A DNA stretch of 64,000 nt, taken from Cylicocyclus nassatus. Taxonomy: Eukaryota; Nematoda; Chromadorea; Rhabditida; Strongylidae. The stretch covers positions 9,648,880 to 9,712,879 of the forward strand of contig CATQJL010000112.1 of the NCBI GenBank assembly GCA_958299035.1, written 5' to 3'. This document shows, piece after piece, positions 48,301 through 60,565 of this stretch (positions are counted from its first letter, which is position 1; the number at the start of each line of letters is the position of its first letter). The notes beneath the pieces were generated by a model. It saw nothing but the letters and a program-made list of their open reading frames with translations, ran no database searches and was not told where the DNA came from. The position numbers and the translations under genes were made by a program.

Positions 48301-48600
48301 AATATGCGAAAACTTTCATGGCCATTATTGTTACCATCATACATCATCCTTGTTCACCAATTTTTTGGCTGCACCAATTTTTGGCACTCCGCCAAAACTG
48401 CTAATCAACTTTCGGAAAGTGATCGTTCAAACACACGTTATCACATTCGCAATCTTCGAGTCAGCTATCGCAGTACCAATTATGCCTTCACGCAGTTCTT
48501 CACGACGATAATTTCGACGGTTTTTCAACACCTAATAGTTATCTCAATGGTTTGGGCCTGTCAATTTTCAGTACAAAATGAAATGCTCAGTAGCTGACTA
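45395..48600. other. Cluster of hydrophobic ORFs, possible multi-pass membrane receptor remnants
   Basis: Minus-strand segments at about 45680-45976 (MLNMEVIDTEKSRFPSLMLV..., followed by a good GTAAGTGC donor) and 46740-46960 (WLLLFNSSPHLAIIFPISVI...) and plus-strand segments at about 47060-47270 (FTFLVLNAILIGILYYMVLH) and 48266-48590 each encode one or two membrane-helix-like stretches. I could not join them into one phased gene, and coding potential on both strands argues against a single intact gene. Nematode chemoreceptor exons look like this, but no diagnostic motif is seen. Confidence 0.25.
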
Positions 48601-49012
48601 TCTCAATGTTTCCGCCAGTACTGCTGCTCACTGAGGGATAAAAATGCTTTCCAAGTTAATGAAGCTTTCAGATAGAAATCTATAGAAACTGTTATGCGCT
48701 TTGACGCGAACGAACATTAGTAAATATCTCAATTACATACTTGAAGAGCTTATCTACCCTATTCTGTTACAATCAAACCAGCTTTTTTGTGTCCATTTAA
48801 CTTTGCAACATGACATTGGCTGGTGACTGATTTTAGATATGTTCAGATAATCATGTCGCGAAGGCAAATCCGTTCGATACATCAGTGAAGCATGGAATTC
48901 TACTGGGAAGTTTTTTTGCAGTGTAGTTTTGAACGTTAGCATATCCAACCATGAATCCGTCATTCTCCGATGGAATAGAAAATTGACGTTTTTGTACGCT
49001 ATGAGAATTGTT

Positions 49013-49360
49013 AAAGGCAGCGTTCAAGAAAATTCAAACCCTTCCGATTAGTACCTAGCCTAGATGTAGGTGCCGGGAAAGGATCACCTACGTTGGTCCG
49101 GTCCTCCAATGTTGTCTCTGAATGGAGATAATAAACCTGGAACCCACAAAAGTGCTATCAAGCCACGCTCACCCTACCAAATTCCGCCCCCAGGCACCGA
49201 AAGTCGCCTGCGTTCAGGATAGGGGTCCCGGTTCCTAGAAATCAGGGTTTTCAAGTAATTGCACATTTTGAGCTTCATAACTGTAATCAGAATCATGTAA
49301 AGCGCCAACATGACAAAAACGTAGACGGCGAAATTTTGGGTGGAAAGCGGCCTTCAATAG
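49013..49360 (+). repeat. Dispersed repeat, AAGGCAGCG family with GGTCCGGTCCTCC core
   Basis: Starts TTAAAGGCAGCGTTCAAG and ends GCGGCCTTCAAT; contains GGTCCGGTCCTCCAATGTTG and TCTCTGAATGGA shared with 62925-63175 and, more diverged, 32230-32300. Confidence 0.7.
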
Positions 49361-49704
49361 CGAAGACTGACTATCTTACGGCTGCAGCTCTATAAAAATT
49401 ATTACTGCTTTAATTATTTGATTCAACCTTAACTACTTCTAATTGTAGGTATTTTGACGAGGATACTATTGAACTCCTACCCACCTCACCTCCCTTATGA
49501 GTGTTCGAATATTAATGACAGAAAGAATGGAGATGTTTTTTTTACACTGTAATCTCAGCATTTTTTATTTTAGTGCTGCTCCAATTTCCAAAGACTTCTT
49601 TTGTGTAAAACAACATGAACGATTGGCTAACCACTTTTCATTGAATACACGAAAGTGAACAGTCGCTCAACATTGATTGAAAGGAGACTGATAATCATAG
49701 GCTA

Positions 49705-49857
49705 ATCGGCGTGGGGTGGGGGAACGAAAGCCGCCAGGTCCAGCCGCCTTTCGCGGCCAGCTGGTCCTTTCGCAGCGTTGTTGCATGTCGTTCCAGGACC
49801 AGCAGTCCGCGGAGGCGGCTGGACCTGGCGGCTTTCGTTCCCCCACCCATCGGCGTG
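49705..49857. mobile_element. 135-bp MULE-type MITE with 9-bp target duplication
   Basis: The element is 49714-49848. Ends are GGGTGGGGGAACGAAAGCCG and exact complement; the perfect arms run on through CCAGGTCCAGCCGCC. Flanked by 9-bp direct repeats ATCGGCGTG at 49705-49713 and 49849-49857. The outermost six bases GGGTGG match those of the exonic MITE at 24359-24504. Confidence 0.88.
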
Positions 49858-50474
49858 TACTGCATTTCGAACACAAAAACATAAAAACCGAAAGAGGTCA
49901 AGATCAGAAATTGTGCTAGGCATCTGACAATACACGAAGAGGTAAATGTGCTCATATTGTAAGAATACAAAAAACACAGGAGGGTACTCTATTGCAGAAG
50001 GTAGATAGTTGAGGTCAAGATCGATCAATAAAACATTCAGAAACAGGTAGATTGTATAAAAAATGTAAAATGCTACATATAAAGTAGAAACTTGGCTGGT
50101 GAGACAGAGTTGGAGTTGCCCACACGAGAAAGAAATGCTAGAATAATGATGGAGAAAGATAAGCGCAATGTGAGACAAAAGCGCTTTCACGGGGTCGTAC
50201 AGCTAACTCAAACTACGATCTCAAACAGAAAATTACAGTAATCTTACGTGTGAGGTTATTGAGATGGAGATGGGATTGGAGCAACATATACAAACAAAAC
50301 AAAAAATTATGAAAGATAGGGGACAATAAGCACATCTATGTACATGCAAATAAGTAGTGTTCGTTGTAGAGATGAAGTAGATTTCGAATCCCTGCTCACA
50401 CTATACAAATTGGGATTTTTCCCACAAAAACTCATCAGTTTGGAAGGGTATAAAAACAATACAACAAGAATAAA

Positions 50475-53400
50475 CTACTTAGAAGAAAAAATTGTTTGAA
50501 GAAATGTCATTACATTTGCAGGTAAGATCCATGAAAGTGGAGTATGGAACCATGAAAAGAATGTATGCAAAGATGTTTGCGTATGGGTAGGTAGGAAATA
50601 TCCTAGTGCATTGGCAGGTATTCTAAAAATCCATCCCAGAGAACTAATAAGTGCATCAATAGGTGTTCTTAGAAAATATGCTAGTACATTTTTTATAGCA
50701 TAGAGAGGTGTACTTATAAACCATGATAGAGCACTGGATGCAAGTTTTATAGGTATTCTTAAGAACCATTCTAGGGCTTTGAAAGGTATGGACTGCGAGA
50801 AATACGGCTTAGTGGGGTCTGAATACAATATGAAGAATGTGAGGCCACCAATCATTGATAGTAGGAGTCCTGTGAGGAGAGCTTCTTGACCATTGAACTT
50901 GTCCATGAAATTGTGTACAGCTCGAGATACTTTGTTGACGGTTCGGCCAGCAGTACGGGGCAAATTTTGCACGGTTCGGCTAGCAGTGCGGGGCAAATTC
51001 CGCACGGTACGGGGCAAACTTTGCACGGTATGAGGCAGACTGTGCATGACTTTACTGACGGATCGAGTAGCCGTACGTGGAAAATCGTGAATACGTTCTC
51101 CCACTGTGTCCATTGTTTCTTTGGCATAATCGTATGCTTCAGATAATGCTGAAGGTTCGCCTCTCTTTGACATCTGACTTCTGGTTGGAGTTCTCTGGAA
51201 AAATATAAATCGAACAAGACCGAAAATTCTTCTGTAAATTCATTGGTTCAGCTTATGGAACGTAGATCTGGAAGTCGAGTTTCATGGAATTGTTAGAAAT
51301 TAAAATAAATCATAAATTTTTACACCCCCTCTGGTACAGGGCTCGGCACAGGCGGCTTATAATCAAACTGGACATCGTTCTTGGAACGAAAACCAAAAGG
51401 GATATCGTTTCTGTGGCCGAAAAATTACTTTTTTTAGTCGACGTTTCGTTTTTTGAGGGTTTACGTTTATTTGGGGCTAAAAAGTACTTCATAAAATTTT
51501 GGGAAAAAATTTTGGGACTTCGTTTTTGCATTTTCGAAAAGCCACCTCTTGCGAACCCTGAACTGGTAGTCCTGGACAAAAAATATCAAGCTAAAGTAGA
51601 AAACCTAATATTTACAGAGGTTATTTTGAATACTTGATTGTGCGGCTTACACCTTCATCTCAAAGTTCAAAAGGTTCGTGAAACATTTCTCCAAAACATT
51701 TCAACATCAGTTGGCTAGTAGAATTGTTCGATGGAACCTTATAATCTGTAAGGGTCCCGATTAATTTTTGAATGCCCAAAAAGCTATGAAGTGTAGTGGA
51801 CCACCGGGGAAGCTGTTGTCGTCAACCGATCAAACATCATATGCGTTTTCGCAGCTTCAGCTTGATTAACGAGCCAAAAACCAGTTCAAGATTGATTTGA
51901 ATCTCAAAATCACGCTGCCGAATGAACCTTCAATTTGTTTATATTAGTTATATTATATAATGTTGCTGTTATTTTGACCTTTACTTGTTTATAATTTCTT
52001 TAACTTGTTTATGCCTAGAAATGAAATTACCTTCACTGGTGATGGACTTGAGCTCTCATGTCTTAGGTATCGCCTAGAAGACTCCAACGGGGTAGATGTG
52101 TAGTCTCCAGTATCTTGTCTCTCGAAGCTTCGAGAATAGGTATGAACTTCCTCTTCGTCTTCATCTTCATCTTCATCTTCATCTACATAGGGGCTTGAAC
52201 TTGGAGATTTTTGTGGTCTTAGTGTACCACGTGCGGAGTATTCTAGTTTAGTAGGATGAATCTTGGTTGATGTCAATCTAGGTGCTGGGCTTCTCGTCGA
52301 TCCTGTTCTCTTTACGCTCGGGGTTCTTTTTACGCTCGGCGTCCTTTTTACGCTTGGGGTTCTTTTTACGCTTCTTTTTGTGACTGGTGATGCTTTTCTA
52401 GCCGACCTAGCTGGTGACGACACTTTTTTCTTTGCTGGCGATTTCGACAATCGTTTTAGTACCTGAATAATCACATATTAATTACAGTAAATGTGGTAAC
52501 CGCCACCAGATACTCCTACCTTGCTTGGACGTCCCCTAGACTGTGATCTGCTGATACTTTTCGTCTTCTTGGTATCTCCTTTCTCCTTCTTACTCGGCCT
52601 TCCTCTGCTTGCCGATCTGGAGCGTGAAGACGTTGCTTTTTCGGCCTTTTTGTGCTTCGGCTCAGATTTTGGTGAAGTCATCTTGCGACGCGCTGGCGAT
52701 TTTGATACTTTACGCTGCCGGGAGAATGATCTGGTTCGAGTGATTGTGACGACCTGAAAATGATTAATAAGAAAGTTTCATGAGCATGGTTCATATGCTG
52801 TAAAAAGGATACACAAATGAAGATTCGTTGCATGCAACACACAACTACCGTAATCTTTGGTGTTGCATGCAAATTGTAACAACAGAATTGCTACCGTCGA
52901 AGTTGCATACAAAGGTGTTGCCGTAATTGAAATTGCATACAAGTTGCAACAACAATGTTGCAATCTTTACAAGTTGCAACAACATTGCTACCGTGAAGTT
53001 GCATGCAAGTTGCAACAGCAAAATTGCTACCGTATCTTTGAAAGTGCAAAAGTTGCAACGACGGAGTTGCAATCTATGAAGTTGCAAAGTGTGTTACCGT
53101 AATTAAAGTTGCATACAATTGCAACAACAGAGTTGCAATCTTCGAACTTGCATACAAATTGCAACCACAAAATTGCTACCGTAATCTTCAAAGTTGCACA
53201 AAGTGTAACAACAGAATTGTTACCGTAATCTCTAATGTTGCATGCATGCAGCAAAAGCTACCGTATCTCGAAGTTGTACAAGTTGCCACAAAATTTCTAC
53301 ACTATTCTATGAAGTAAACTTTGCACACAACAATTTCTACAGCATTCCTAAGCTTCCCATCCTCTGTGTTTTCCCATTCTAATTTACAGAATATTTTTCT

Positions 53401-53968
53401 AATTTACAATTTAAAAGGTATTGAGCCAAAAGTGTATGCTATAATTCTTGTCGTTAATGTAGTGAATTGACTCTTTAGATTACGTCACATTTGTCTCCAT
53501 TTTATTGATTTTATCTGCACCAATATATTCTGCTGCGTATGCAGTTTTTGGCAAGCTTCCAAGGCATTGGCACGAGAGTGGCGTCTGTAGCGGAGGCTGC
53601 AGAGAAAAATATGCGCGGAGAAGAAAGCGAGAAGAGAGATGGTACGCAAACGATAGGGCGCAGACATGCCGTACGTACAAATAGATAGAGGGAACAGACT
53701 GCGAGAAGCATTAACAGGCTGACCGGATGACCCCTGGACTCGTGCCGAGGTCAACCTAGGCGCGTCAACGGATGGAGCTAAAAGCTTTGCGATGACTTAG
53801 TATTGTATAACGCAATGAAAGGCTGATATGTTAACGATGATAAGTTGCCAGGTATTGACGCAAATTTACAGAAGCATCTTCACTCACCATTGTCGTGTAA
53901 TGAAGTGTTTGTGTGCTTCGTCTTCAAGTGGGGTCAGACTGAGAAGTGCCACGAAGGTTTGCGAAGCA
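50475..53968 (-). CDS. RS/KSPA-rich protein with hydrophobic 15-residue repeats (nuclear-envelope-like)
   Basis: Four exons: 53968-53888 (5' leader ending in ATG), 52753-52520, 52462-52031, 51194-50475 (TAA). All junctions are phase 0 with clean signals (donors GTGAGTG, GTAGGAG, GTAATTT; acceptors TTTTCAG, TTCAG, TTCCAG). Product 462 residues. Residues about 1-225 are very basic: RS dipeptides, KSPARRK/KSPAKKK, AT-hook-like RGRPSKK, four SVKRTP repeats, then a DEDEDEDEDEEE acidic run. Residues about 225-315 hold LPRTASRTVQN-type repeats; then a membrane segment (LLTGLLLSMIGGLTFFILYS) and four 15-residue repeats such as ALEWFLRIPIKLASS. An RS/KSPA tail followed by membrane segments suggests an inner-nuclear-membrane protein, but no SUN, LEM or sterol-reductase domain is present. 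A donor-like GT at the stop leaves room for isoforms. Confidence 0.75.
51345..51600 (+). repeat. Dispersed repeat with AAACTGGACATCGTTCTTGG
   Basis: Diverged relative of 17660-17790 and 61430-61560 (CAAACTGGAC, TCGTT, AAAAGGGATATCGTTT). It lies in the third intron (51195-52030) of the minus-strand gene. Confidence 0.45.
52835..53350. repeat. Intronic tandem repeat, GTTGCATGCAAGTTGCAACAAC type
   Basis: Roughly ten diverged units of 40-60 bp combining TTGCTACCGTAATCTT, GAAGTTGCATACAA and GTTGCAACAACA. It fills about half of the first intron (52754-53887). Frames through it give artificial Cys/Asn/Leu-rich ORFs. Confidence 0.85.
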
Positions 53969-56900
53969 CTGAAATTCATAATCATATAGAAACAGGGAAT
54001 AATTAGGCAGAGGAAGTCAAACGAGCAAAAAAGTGGAGGACACGGTAAAAAAAACCGGAGTGGTTAAAAAATAATCGGAGGACGCAGAAATTTGAAGAAA
54101 ATGAAGAAATTATGCTAAGGAACTGAATTAGAAGTACGGTAATGATTTTTAGAGCGAGAAAAAGCGAAAAGGCACGAACACAACGCGTTCTATGTGTGTA
54201 AGAGTGAGAACGCCATAGAGTGACCCCTACGCACTGACGTTAATTGTGTGCACGACTAGAGGAGAGCGATGACAGAGGGGGCACGCTCTTCTATGCACAG
54301 CATGCCAAACCACTGATCGCCGATGCAAAGGGGCGTGGACGAGGTACCGAAGAGCCTGTTCGGGAGGGAAACAAAGTTCCAATGATTCCATAGAAGAAAA
54401 CTAAACCTGAAGACGATCCGCTATGACGAAAGCGCCAAACGCTTTGATTTTCATCGAAAAGTTGGAAAAATTTACTTGATTTTACAAATTTATAAGAATC
54501 TGGGCTAGGAACCATGCGAAAGCTCTCAGATAGTTCTTTCGAAAAAATATTTGAAGAGTGATAATGCACTAGACTATATGAGAAGGGCTGAAAAAGCGGC
54601 AACACTTTTCCTAAAACTGAAGTGCAAGCTGGAGATGTAACCTGAAGGTAAAAAATAATACCGTTAACAAATGTATGTTTGGTGAGAGTACTTCTTATCT
54701 ACAAGATTCTAGGTAGGATAATTATAGCACATTCGATAATTATATGAAATGGTAACTTATAAATAATAACTATGGTATTTTTTTACATGTTAAGAGAAAA
54801 GACACGATAGAGTTTTCTAATCCTTGTCCCTGCATATGAAATTTCAGCCTGATTTAAAGACGAACCTCAAATTAAGAAGCACAGGATTCCCCCAATCCTG
54901 GTATGGGATTTAATACATGACCTAATCACAAAACGACACTCACGACACTCATTCTGAATGACCACACCCTTAAGTAAGGTCACCTTAGGTGCATAGAAGG
55001 CGGCGATCTCAGAATTTCTACAAATTTTGCTTTAGGACTATCCTCACAGAAGTTATAGACACGGTCAACGTACCATCAATCAGCACCTCTAGTTCCTGAA
55101 TCAAACTACAGTCCCTATAACATAACCCATTACAGGATGGCTTTTATGGGTCTGGAATTTATTACAGGACCAGCATGTCATGAGTGAATCCGTCCATAAT
55201 TTGAATTTTCAAGTACGGAAAACTGTGTCGACAGCCCTATCAGATTTCTACAGAAAGATGGTAGAAGCTCTTAAATCGCAGAATGTCTGGTAGCCACCGA
55301 CAAGATCGGTACAACACCATATGTCTGCATAAATCGGTCATAAATCACAGTCTGCGTTTATGTAACGCTCTCGTCGCTGAATCTGCTGCGATGATCTGAG
55401 GCATCAATTCGCATAAAGATTTTTTATATTTGTGCTAGACATTTTCGCTGGACAGGAGATGTTATCTTGGCTATCTGAGAAAAACGGGCGTGGTTTCTCC
55501 TTGTTAATTAACCAGCAAAATAAGGATAGTGTATTGTTTTCTTAGGCTACAGTTTTTTCGTATCGAGCGTGAGAACAATGAAAAAAAATCACTGTTTCCA
55601 TTAAACAGGAAAAATTTTTCATTGCTCCTGCCAAACAGGCAAAGTGCTAATGTATTAGATTATCTTGATGGATCGAGCAGATTATCGGATGTTTCCCATG
55701 GCAGGGCCCCCAGTAATGGCGGAGCTCAGGTGAATTGCTTGCCTAGTTGGCCCTATCAGAGAGACCCACCTTTTATGAGGCTCACATTACTACAACGCCG
55801 CCTTAATGCAAATCATAAGGGTGCTGAAGCTGCTCATTGCTTGTGCCTTGTAATTTGGCAATACTCTATACTCTACTAGAAATTTGGTCTGCGTAAAATT
55901 GAACGTTCACTGTTTACTAATTCGGAATATTCCACTTATACTTTGGGCACCTTAATCACTTGAAAAGAGAAAAAAATATGCCATCAAACTGCGCTTCCGA
56001 ATGGAATCCTCTAAACTCCTCAAAAAGTGATTTTTGGAAGCGCAAATTTCTAGAAAATATGGTTAATTACGTTAGTGAAAAAAAAATAATGAAAGAATTA
56101 GCCAAGAGAGCCTAAAAGTGAAAAAAAGTAAGAACATCTTTGAAAAGAAAAGGCTAGGACTAAAAAATTTGCTGGAAATGTAGCTTACTTATGCAGCACC
56201 AGAAAACAACTCGATCTCAGCTGGGGGGGGGGGGGGACCACAAAATACCCTTTCTGTTCGTAATTTTTAAGCAAGAATGCTGGATATGTTACCAAACGGT
56301 GAACCGTTCTACCTGCTCCCATAAGCATGAAAATAAAGCAAAAAAATCAGTCAGAATGACAAACGAATCGTATTTTCAGAAAAAATTTCACTTTTTCTGT
56401 ACAATTTTCGAGGAAATGCAACAATGCACGAAGGCGCTCGCAATACTCATAAAGTGCGTGCCGTAGATCTGTAAACAACTGGCAAACGGCCAAATCACGT
56501 GACGATCGAAACTGCGCGGGGCGTGGTCGGAGCTGAATAGGGAGAGGTACGAGTAAGAGAGGCGTCGCCTCTCCGGATACTGGTCGTTTTGCGCATGCTA
56601 TTGCGTACCATGCGAGGATCAGTAGTCCGCGAGCAGAGACTGACACGATGTTCGTCCCCCTACCTCGACGTGCACTTTCGCCTGTCTTTGGGTCGTTCTC
56701 GGAGAGTTTTATTTTCGAAAATGCTTAATCAAATGCAGGAAAATGAGCAACAAGGTAATCCCCGTGGCTGTTTTGCCCAAAACCAGAGTGATTCAGAAAC
56801 AAGCCTTCAGTAACGAATGAAGGAAGTAGTAAAATATTAGAGCATGGGTACTCATTTTGGAAGGGGACTGTCATCTCAGTTGTGATCAGGAAGGATCAAA

Positions 56901-58070
56901 CAAAAAGGCAGGCAAAAGACGGCCAAAAGCGATTCGAAAAAAATCTGCAGTGCGGAAAACAAGCGGTGCCACCAGAACTGAACTAGGCCAAAAACTGGAC
57001 TTTGCCGCTCTGCTTAAGCAATGTGTGTAGCTGCGGTCAACCTGACTAGGCGTATCAGTAAATGTCAAGAAGTTGAAGAATGCTGCTTTCTAGAAGAGAA
57101 ATTTTACTAGTCAGAGTGCTGATCCGGTTGCTGTTCTACCGTACTTGTTTGTTACGATAGTCTTAGTCGATAGGCGTCTTCCTCATCCTTTCTGGCGATT
57201 TTTCTTTGTCTCCCCCAACTCAGAAAAATTCATTTTATTTTTCAAAAGTAAAAGTACCATTGATTTATCATCTGTTTTTTCATGCATGGAAAGAATAAAT
57301 AGTCTACAAATCATTTCTTTTACAGCGGTTGAAAAAATCGTAAGTGAAAAGCGCTGAAAATTTCCTAAGCGAATTTCTACTTCAAATTGTCACTTAGCTA
57401 AGGCCTTAATCCTCAATCTCAAAAGATAAGTGTTATTTGCGCGATTTCAAAACTTGCACCGTAGCCTACATAAATTTTCTTATTGTTAGATGAATTTGAG
57501 TATGAACAAATTTATTGGAGCTGTTTTTGAAATTATTTAGCTCAAATTCGAGGTTGCTGATTCAAAAATGTTTACGACCAATATTCATATTTCCCTTAAA
57601 GCCACTGAAGAACATACGTTCCTCCAATGTGTCCCAATGCGCTTTCTGACAACAACAGGTTGTATTGGGATTTGACCTTGTGTACATTTTAGCTTCCCTT
57701 CAAAACTGCGATCGCCAAACAAGGTGCTATTCGGAGGTGTGAATAGATGAGGTGAGAACATACAACAAGAGTCCATCTAACTGCTCGCTTGGAATATTCA
57801 AGAAGATTATTTTTTAAAGGAAGCAGGAGCATTCCGATTGATACTGGAGTGCTTTTTGAATGAAATAAAATCTCAGTAGCCGTCTCATTGTGATTAATAA
57901 GAACTTTTCATCAATGCGGTTATACTTCAAGGATTTTAGTCTTCAAAAAAATCTGCCTAATTGATACAAGTAGGTGTTCTGCCTTATTAAATGTAGATGT
58001 GCAGAATATTGAGTTGCAAAAGTTCTTTCCATTCGTCTGATTAGAAAAACAAGTGGAACAAAGATGGGCA
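53969..58070. other. Intergenic, repeats only, no supported gene
   Basis: Includes a GAGAAG-rich stretch (about 53580-53720), a 13-base G run at about 56224-56236, and short ORFs of uncertain value (54291-54605 minus, 55529-55879 plus, 56191-56466 plus). None has splice signals or recognisable domains. Confidence 0.45.
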
Positions 58071-58084
58071 AATATTTCAAAAGC

Positions 58085-58860
58085 TATTCGAGGTTGTTCT
58101 TCCTTTTTCCACTGATTGCATTTTTGGGCTACCCTCTATTGTTACTGACAATGAGATTATCGTCAAAATTTTGAATCCATGCTTTGCACCCGCTGAAGTT
58201 TGGCAATTTTTCAAATTTTACGTTTCGAACTTCTGGTAGAGCTTTTATAAGTGGACATAGTGCACGAAGTGCAAAACAGTAACTTTTTTTGGCATCTCCA
58301 TTTGACTGCACGTAATTTTTGAGAAGATTCTAAGTAGCGAAAGCGCACGAAATTGTAGAAAAAAGGTTACCATTCAGCACTACTGTACGAGTCAAATGAG
58401 CACTTCAACTTTAACGGATTTCGAAATTTCGGGTACGGCCAGGCGCGCCCAAATTTTACAGTTAGTTTATTTCATCCGCAGAAGTTCAACAGATCGAAAA
58501 AAAAACACCTACAGAAAGAGGAGAAAAAGCTGCACCGAATAACCGGAGTTGCTTGTGTTGGTGTTCTGTGAGGTTTGGCCTCACCAAGGAATTTGTTATC
58601 ATCAAAAAAATAATTTAAGACATTTTAAAAACTCGGCTGGAGGTGCCAATGGAATTTATTTTATTGCACTTTGTTTGCCCTATTCTCCTATCATTAAAGC
58701 TCTATCAGAAATTATAAAAACCTTGAAAAATCGCCAAGCTTTTGTGGGAAAAACCTTGGGTTCGAGTTTTGGCTATTATCTCGATATCACAAGAGGAAAT
58801 AGCCAAAATACATCACCGCTGGAAAGAGGAAGGAAAATCGCATCGATTAGCTCTTAAATA
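58085..58860. repeat. Diverged inverted pair, about 250-bp arms
   Basis: The minus strand of about 58130-58330 and the plus strand of about 58610-58840 read similarly (ATTGCACTT/TTTGCACTT, AAAGCTCTA(T/C)CAGAA, AAAA(A)TTGCCAA). Probably an old inverted-repeat transposon with a 270-base centre. Confidence 0.5.
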
Positions 58861-59063
58861 TTTGCCGATCTTCATTTCACTCGTTTTCATGATGGGAAGA
58901 AAAAAGGAAAGTTATTCCCGAAGGACCTAATGTAGTATTTTGGATTTTTTAGAGATTTTTAGGCTAGATTGATTGCAGGTTTTAGATTTGTGATTTAGAT
59001 TTGTAGGTTTTTCAGAAACATTCTGTCAGTGTTTTAACAATTGAAAATAGAATTGGCTCATAC

Positions 59064-59269
59064 CAATAAAGAGACTCTTGTTGCAGAAGATGACAGCGAG
59101 ATAGTGAAGTAGCCTTGGTTACGAAGTTGCCGATGATCAATCGCCCCAAACTTTCGAGTTCTTTGTCATCAATGACCTTACTTTCATTTAGCTGATAATG
59201 CACCCTACTGTGAATCACTGCACCGTTGCTGTCAATGACTAAACTAAACCCCATCGTAAATAAAAAGAA
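59064..59269 (-). CDS. Possible exon, about 68 residues
   Basis: Bounded by an acceptor (TATTGCTCAG at 59270-59279) and a donor (GTATGAGCC at 59055-59063). The translation includes MGFSLVIDSNGAVIHSRVHY and DDKELESLGRLIIGNFVTK, of balanced composition. The ATG at 59252-59254 could also be a start. No neighbouring exons were identified and no family is recognised. Confidence 0.35.
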
Positions 59270-59744
59270 CTGAGCAATATATATTGCAGAAAAGCATAAT
59301 ATGACTTCATTTGTCTGCGTCTTTCACATGCTATGCATTCATCCCAGTAAACTGATTCGCTGGACGAGAAGTGGCAAAAGTTAAAACCTCGCAGTGAGCT
59401 GGCATATCCTTTACACAAAATTCATTTCTTCGAACTATTTCGAGTCCTAGTTTGGCGAGAGTTTACTGCTATCGCCGTAGACGGGAAAGAGGCTTGACAA
59501 ACAGAATACAGCGAACATGACATAAAGGGAGCCCCACATTGTTCAAAGCTCAAATTTTAAGAAAACGAAATTTTGGTTGGGTTCTCTACAAATTTAATGA
59601 TCGCAGGAATTTTCAAACTGCTGGAGAAATAATAAAGTATGCTTGTTCTGACTACGCCTGTTCAGATTCTGATCGTAAAACTCTTGCTTCTTCATCCACT
59701 AATTGCTACTGTCTGGAAGTTTTGGAAATGGCTGTCGAATCGAA

Positions 59745-60300
59745 ATGAGCCCACCGGCCAGAACTGCAATCTCATGTGGAAATTGGTGAGAAGGGCGGAG
59801 CTCCACTGACAAAGGAGTGATGCGAAGTCGAAGTGGCCGATTACCACATGATAATATGTTCGCAAAAAGCTTGAAGCGATGATTTCAAATTTGTCTCCCA
59901 TATCTGCAGAACGCTTCTGAAAAGAAGTTATGGGTCTTATTTGCGGGAATTTTGCGAAACTGAGAGTAGCCAGAATTACTACCACCTAAGCATTTTGAAC
60001 TCAGTTCTACTCGGAACACTTCATTCTTATTGTGATGATACCTTTTTATATGTCATCGGCCAACGCAAGAAGTATTTCGAACAATTTCCATTATCTCTGG
60101 TAACTCACAACCGTGCAAATTTTGATGATAAAGACACTCATAATTTCCTTCACAGAAGCGTTCTGTAGAAAAAGCAAATTTGAAATTAAGACTTTAAGCT
60201 TCTCACAGCGATATCAGCCTGTGGTAATCGGCCACTTTGACCTTGCAACCCCCCTAGGAGAAGTGGAGCTTACGGGAGGTACCCTATCCTCTACGCCTTT
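59745..60300. repeat. Diverged inverted pair around GTGGTAATCGGCCACTT
   Basis: GTGGTAATCGGCCACTTTGA at about 60221-60240 is the inverse of text at about 59833-59852, and CAGAAGCGTTCTG at 60152-60164 matches, inverted, about 59907-59919. It indicates an inverted-repeat element about 0.55 kb long. Confidence 0.55.
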
Positions 60301-60354
60301 CTCGCGCCAATCGTGGTTCTTGTATAAAAATCCCTGATGTGGGGGCAAGCTAAT

Positions 60355-60565
60355 ACCCAGCAACTCCTCTCGATGGAGCTTGGTCTATGATAGTCAACCT
60401 CTGGCAATGACCTTCCTCTGGCAAGAGCTGGTTCTCTTTTCCCTCTTTCGCCTCCTTTCATATATATCTTGTATGATAGATTATATTAAGACCAATGTAA
60501 AACACACATTGGGTAAAAGCAAGGCCAGCCTTCTCCTAGCATGGTGAACGTCGCTGGTTGGTTAT
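60355..60565 (+). repeat. Dispersed repeat, AAGGCAAGGCCAGCCTT type, copy A
   Basis: Shares the order AACCTCTGGCA, CTCTTTCCC, TTTCATATA, CTTGTATGAT, GCAAGGCCAGCCTTC and ATCCTGATGCTGG-like text with the copy at 61705-61915. The polypyrimidine/AT-rich order resembles a retroposon 3' tail, but that is uncertain. Confidence 0.6.

Noticed and set aside
49702..50190. 162-codon minus-strand ORF as a membrane protein
   Set aside because: It begins at a GTG rather than ATG, runs into a MITE, and its CT/AT-rich text looks like 3' UTR of the gene ending at 50475.
50380..50400. tRNA-like TTCGAATCCC box
   Set aside because: No matching D-arm, anticodon stem or acceptor stem around it.
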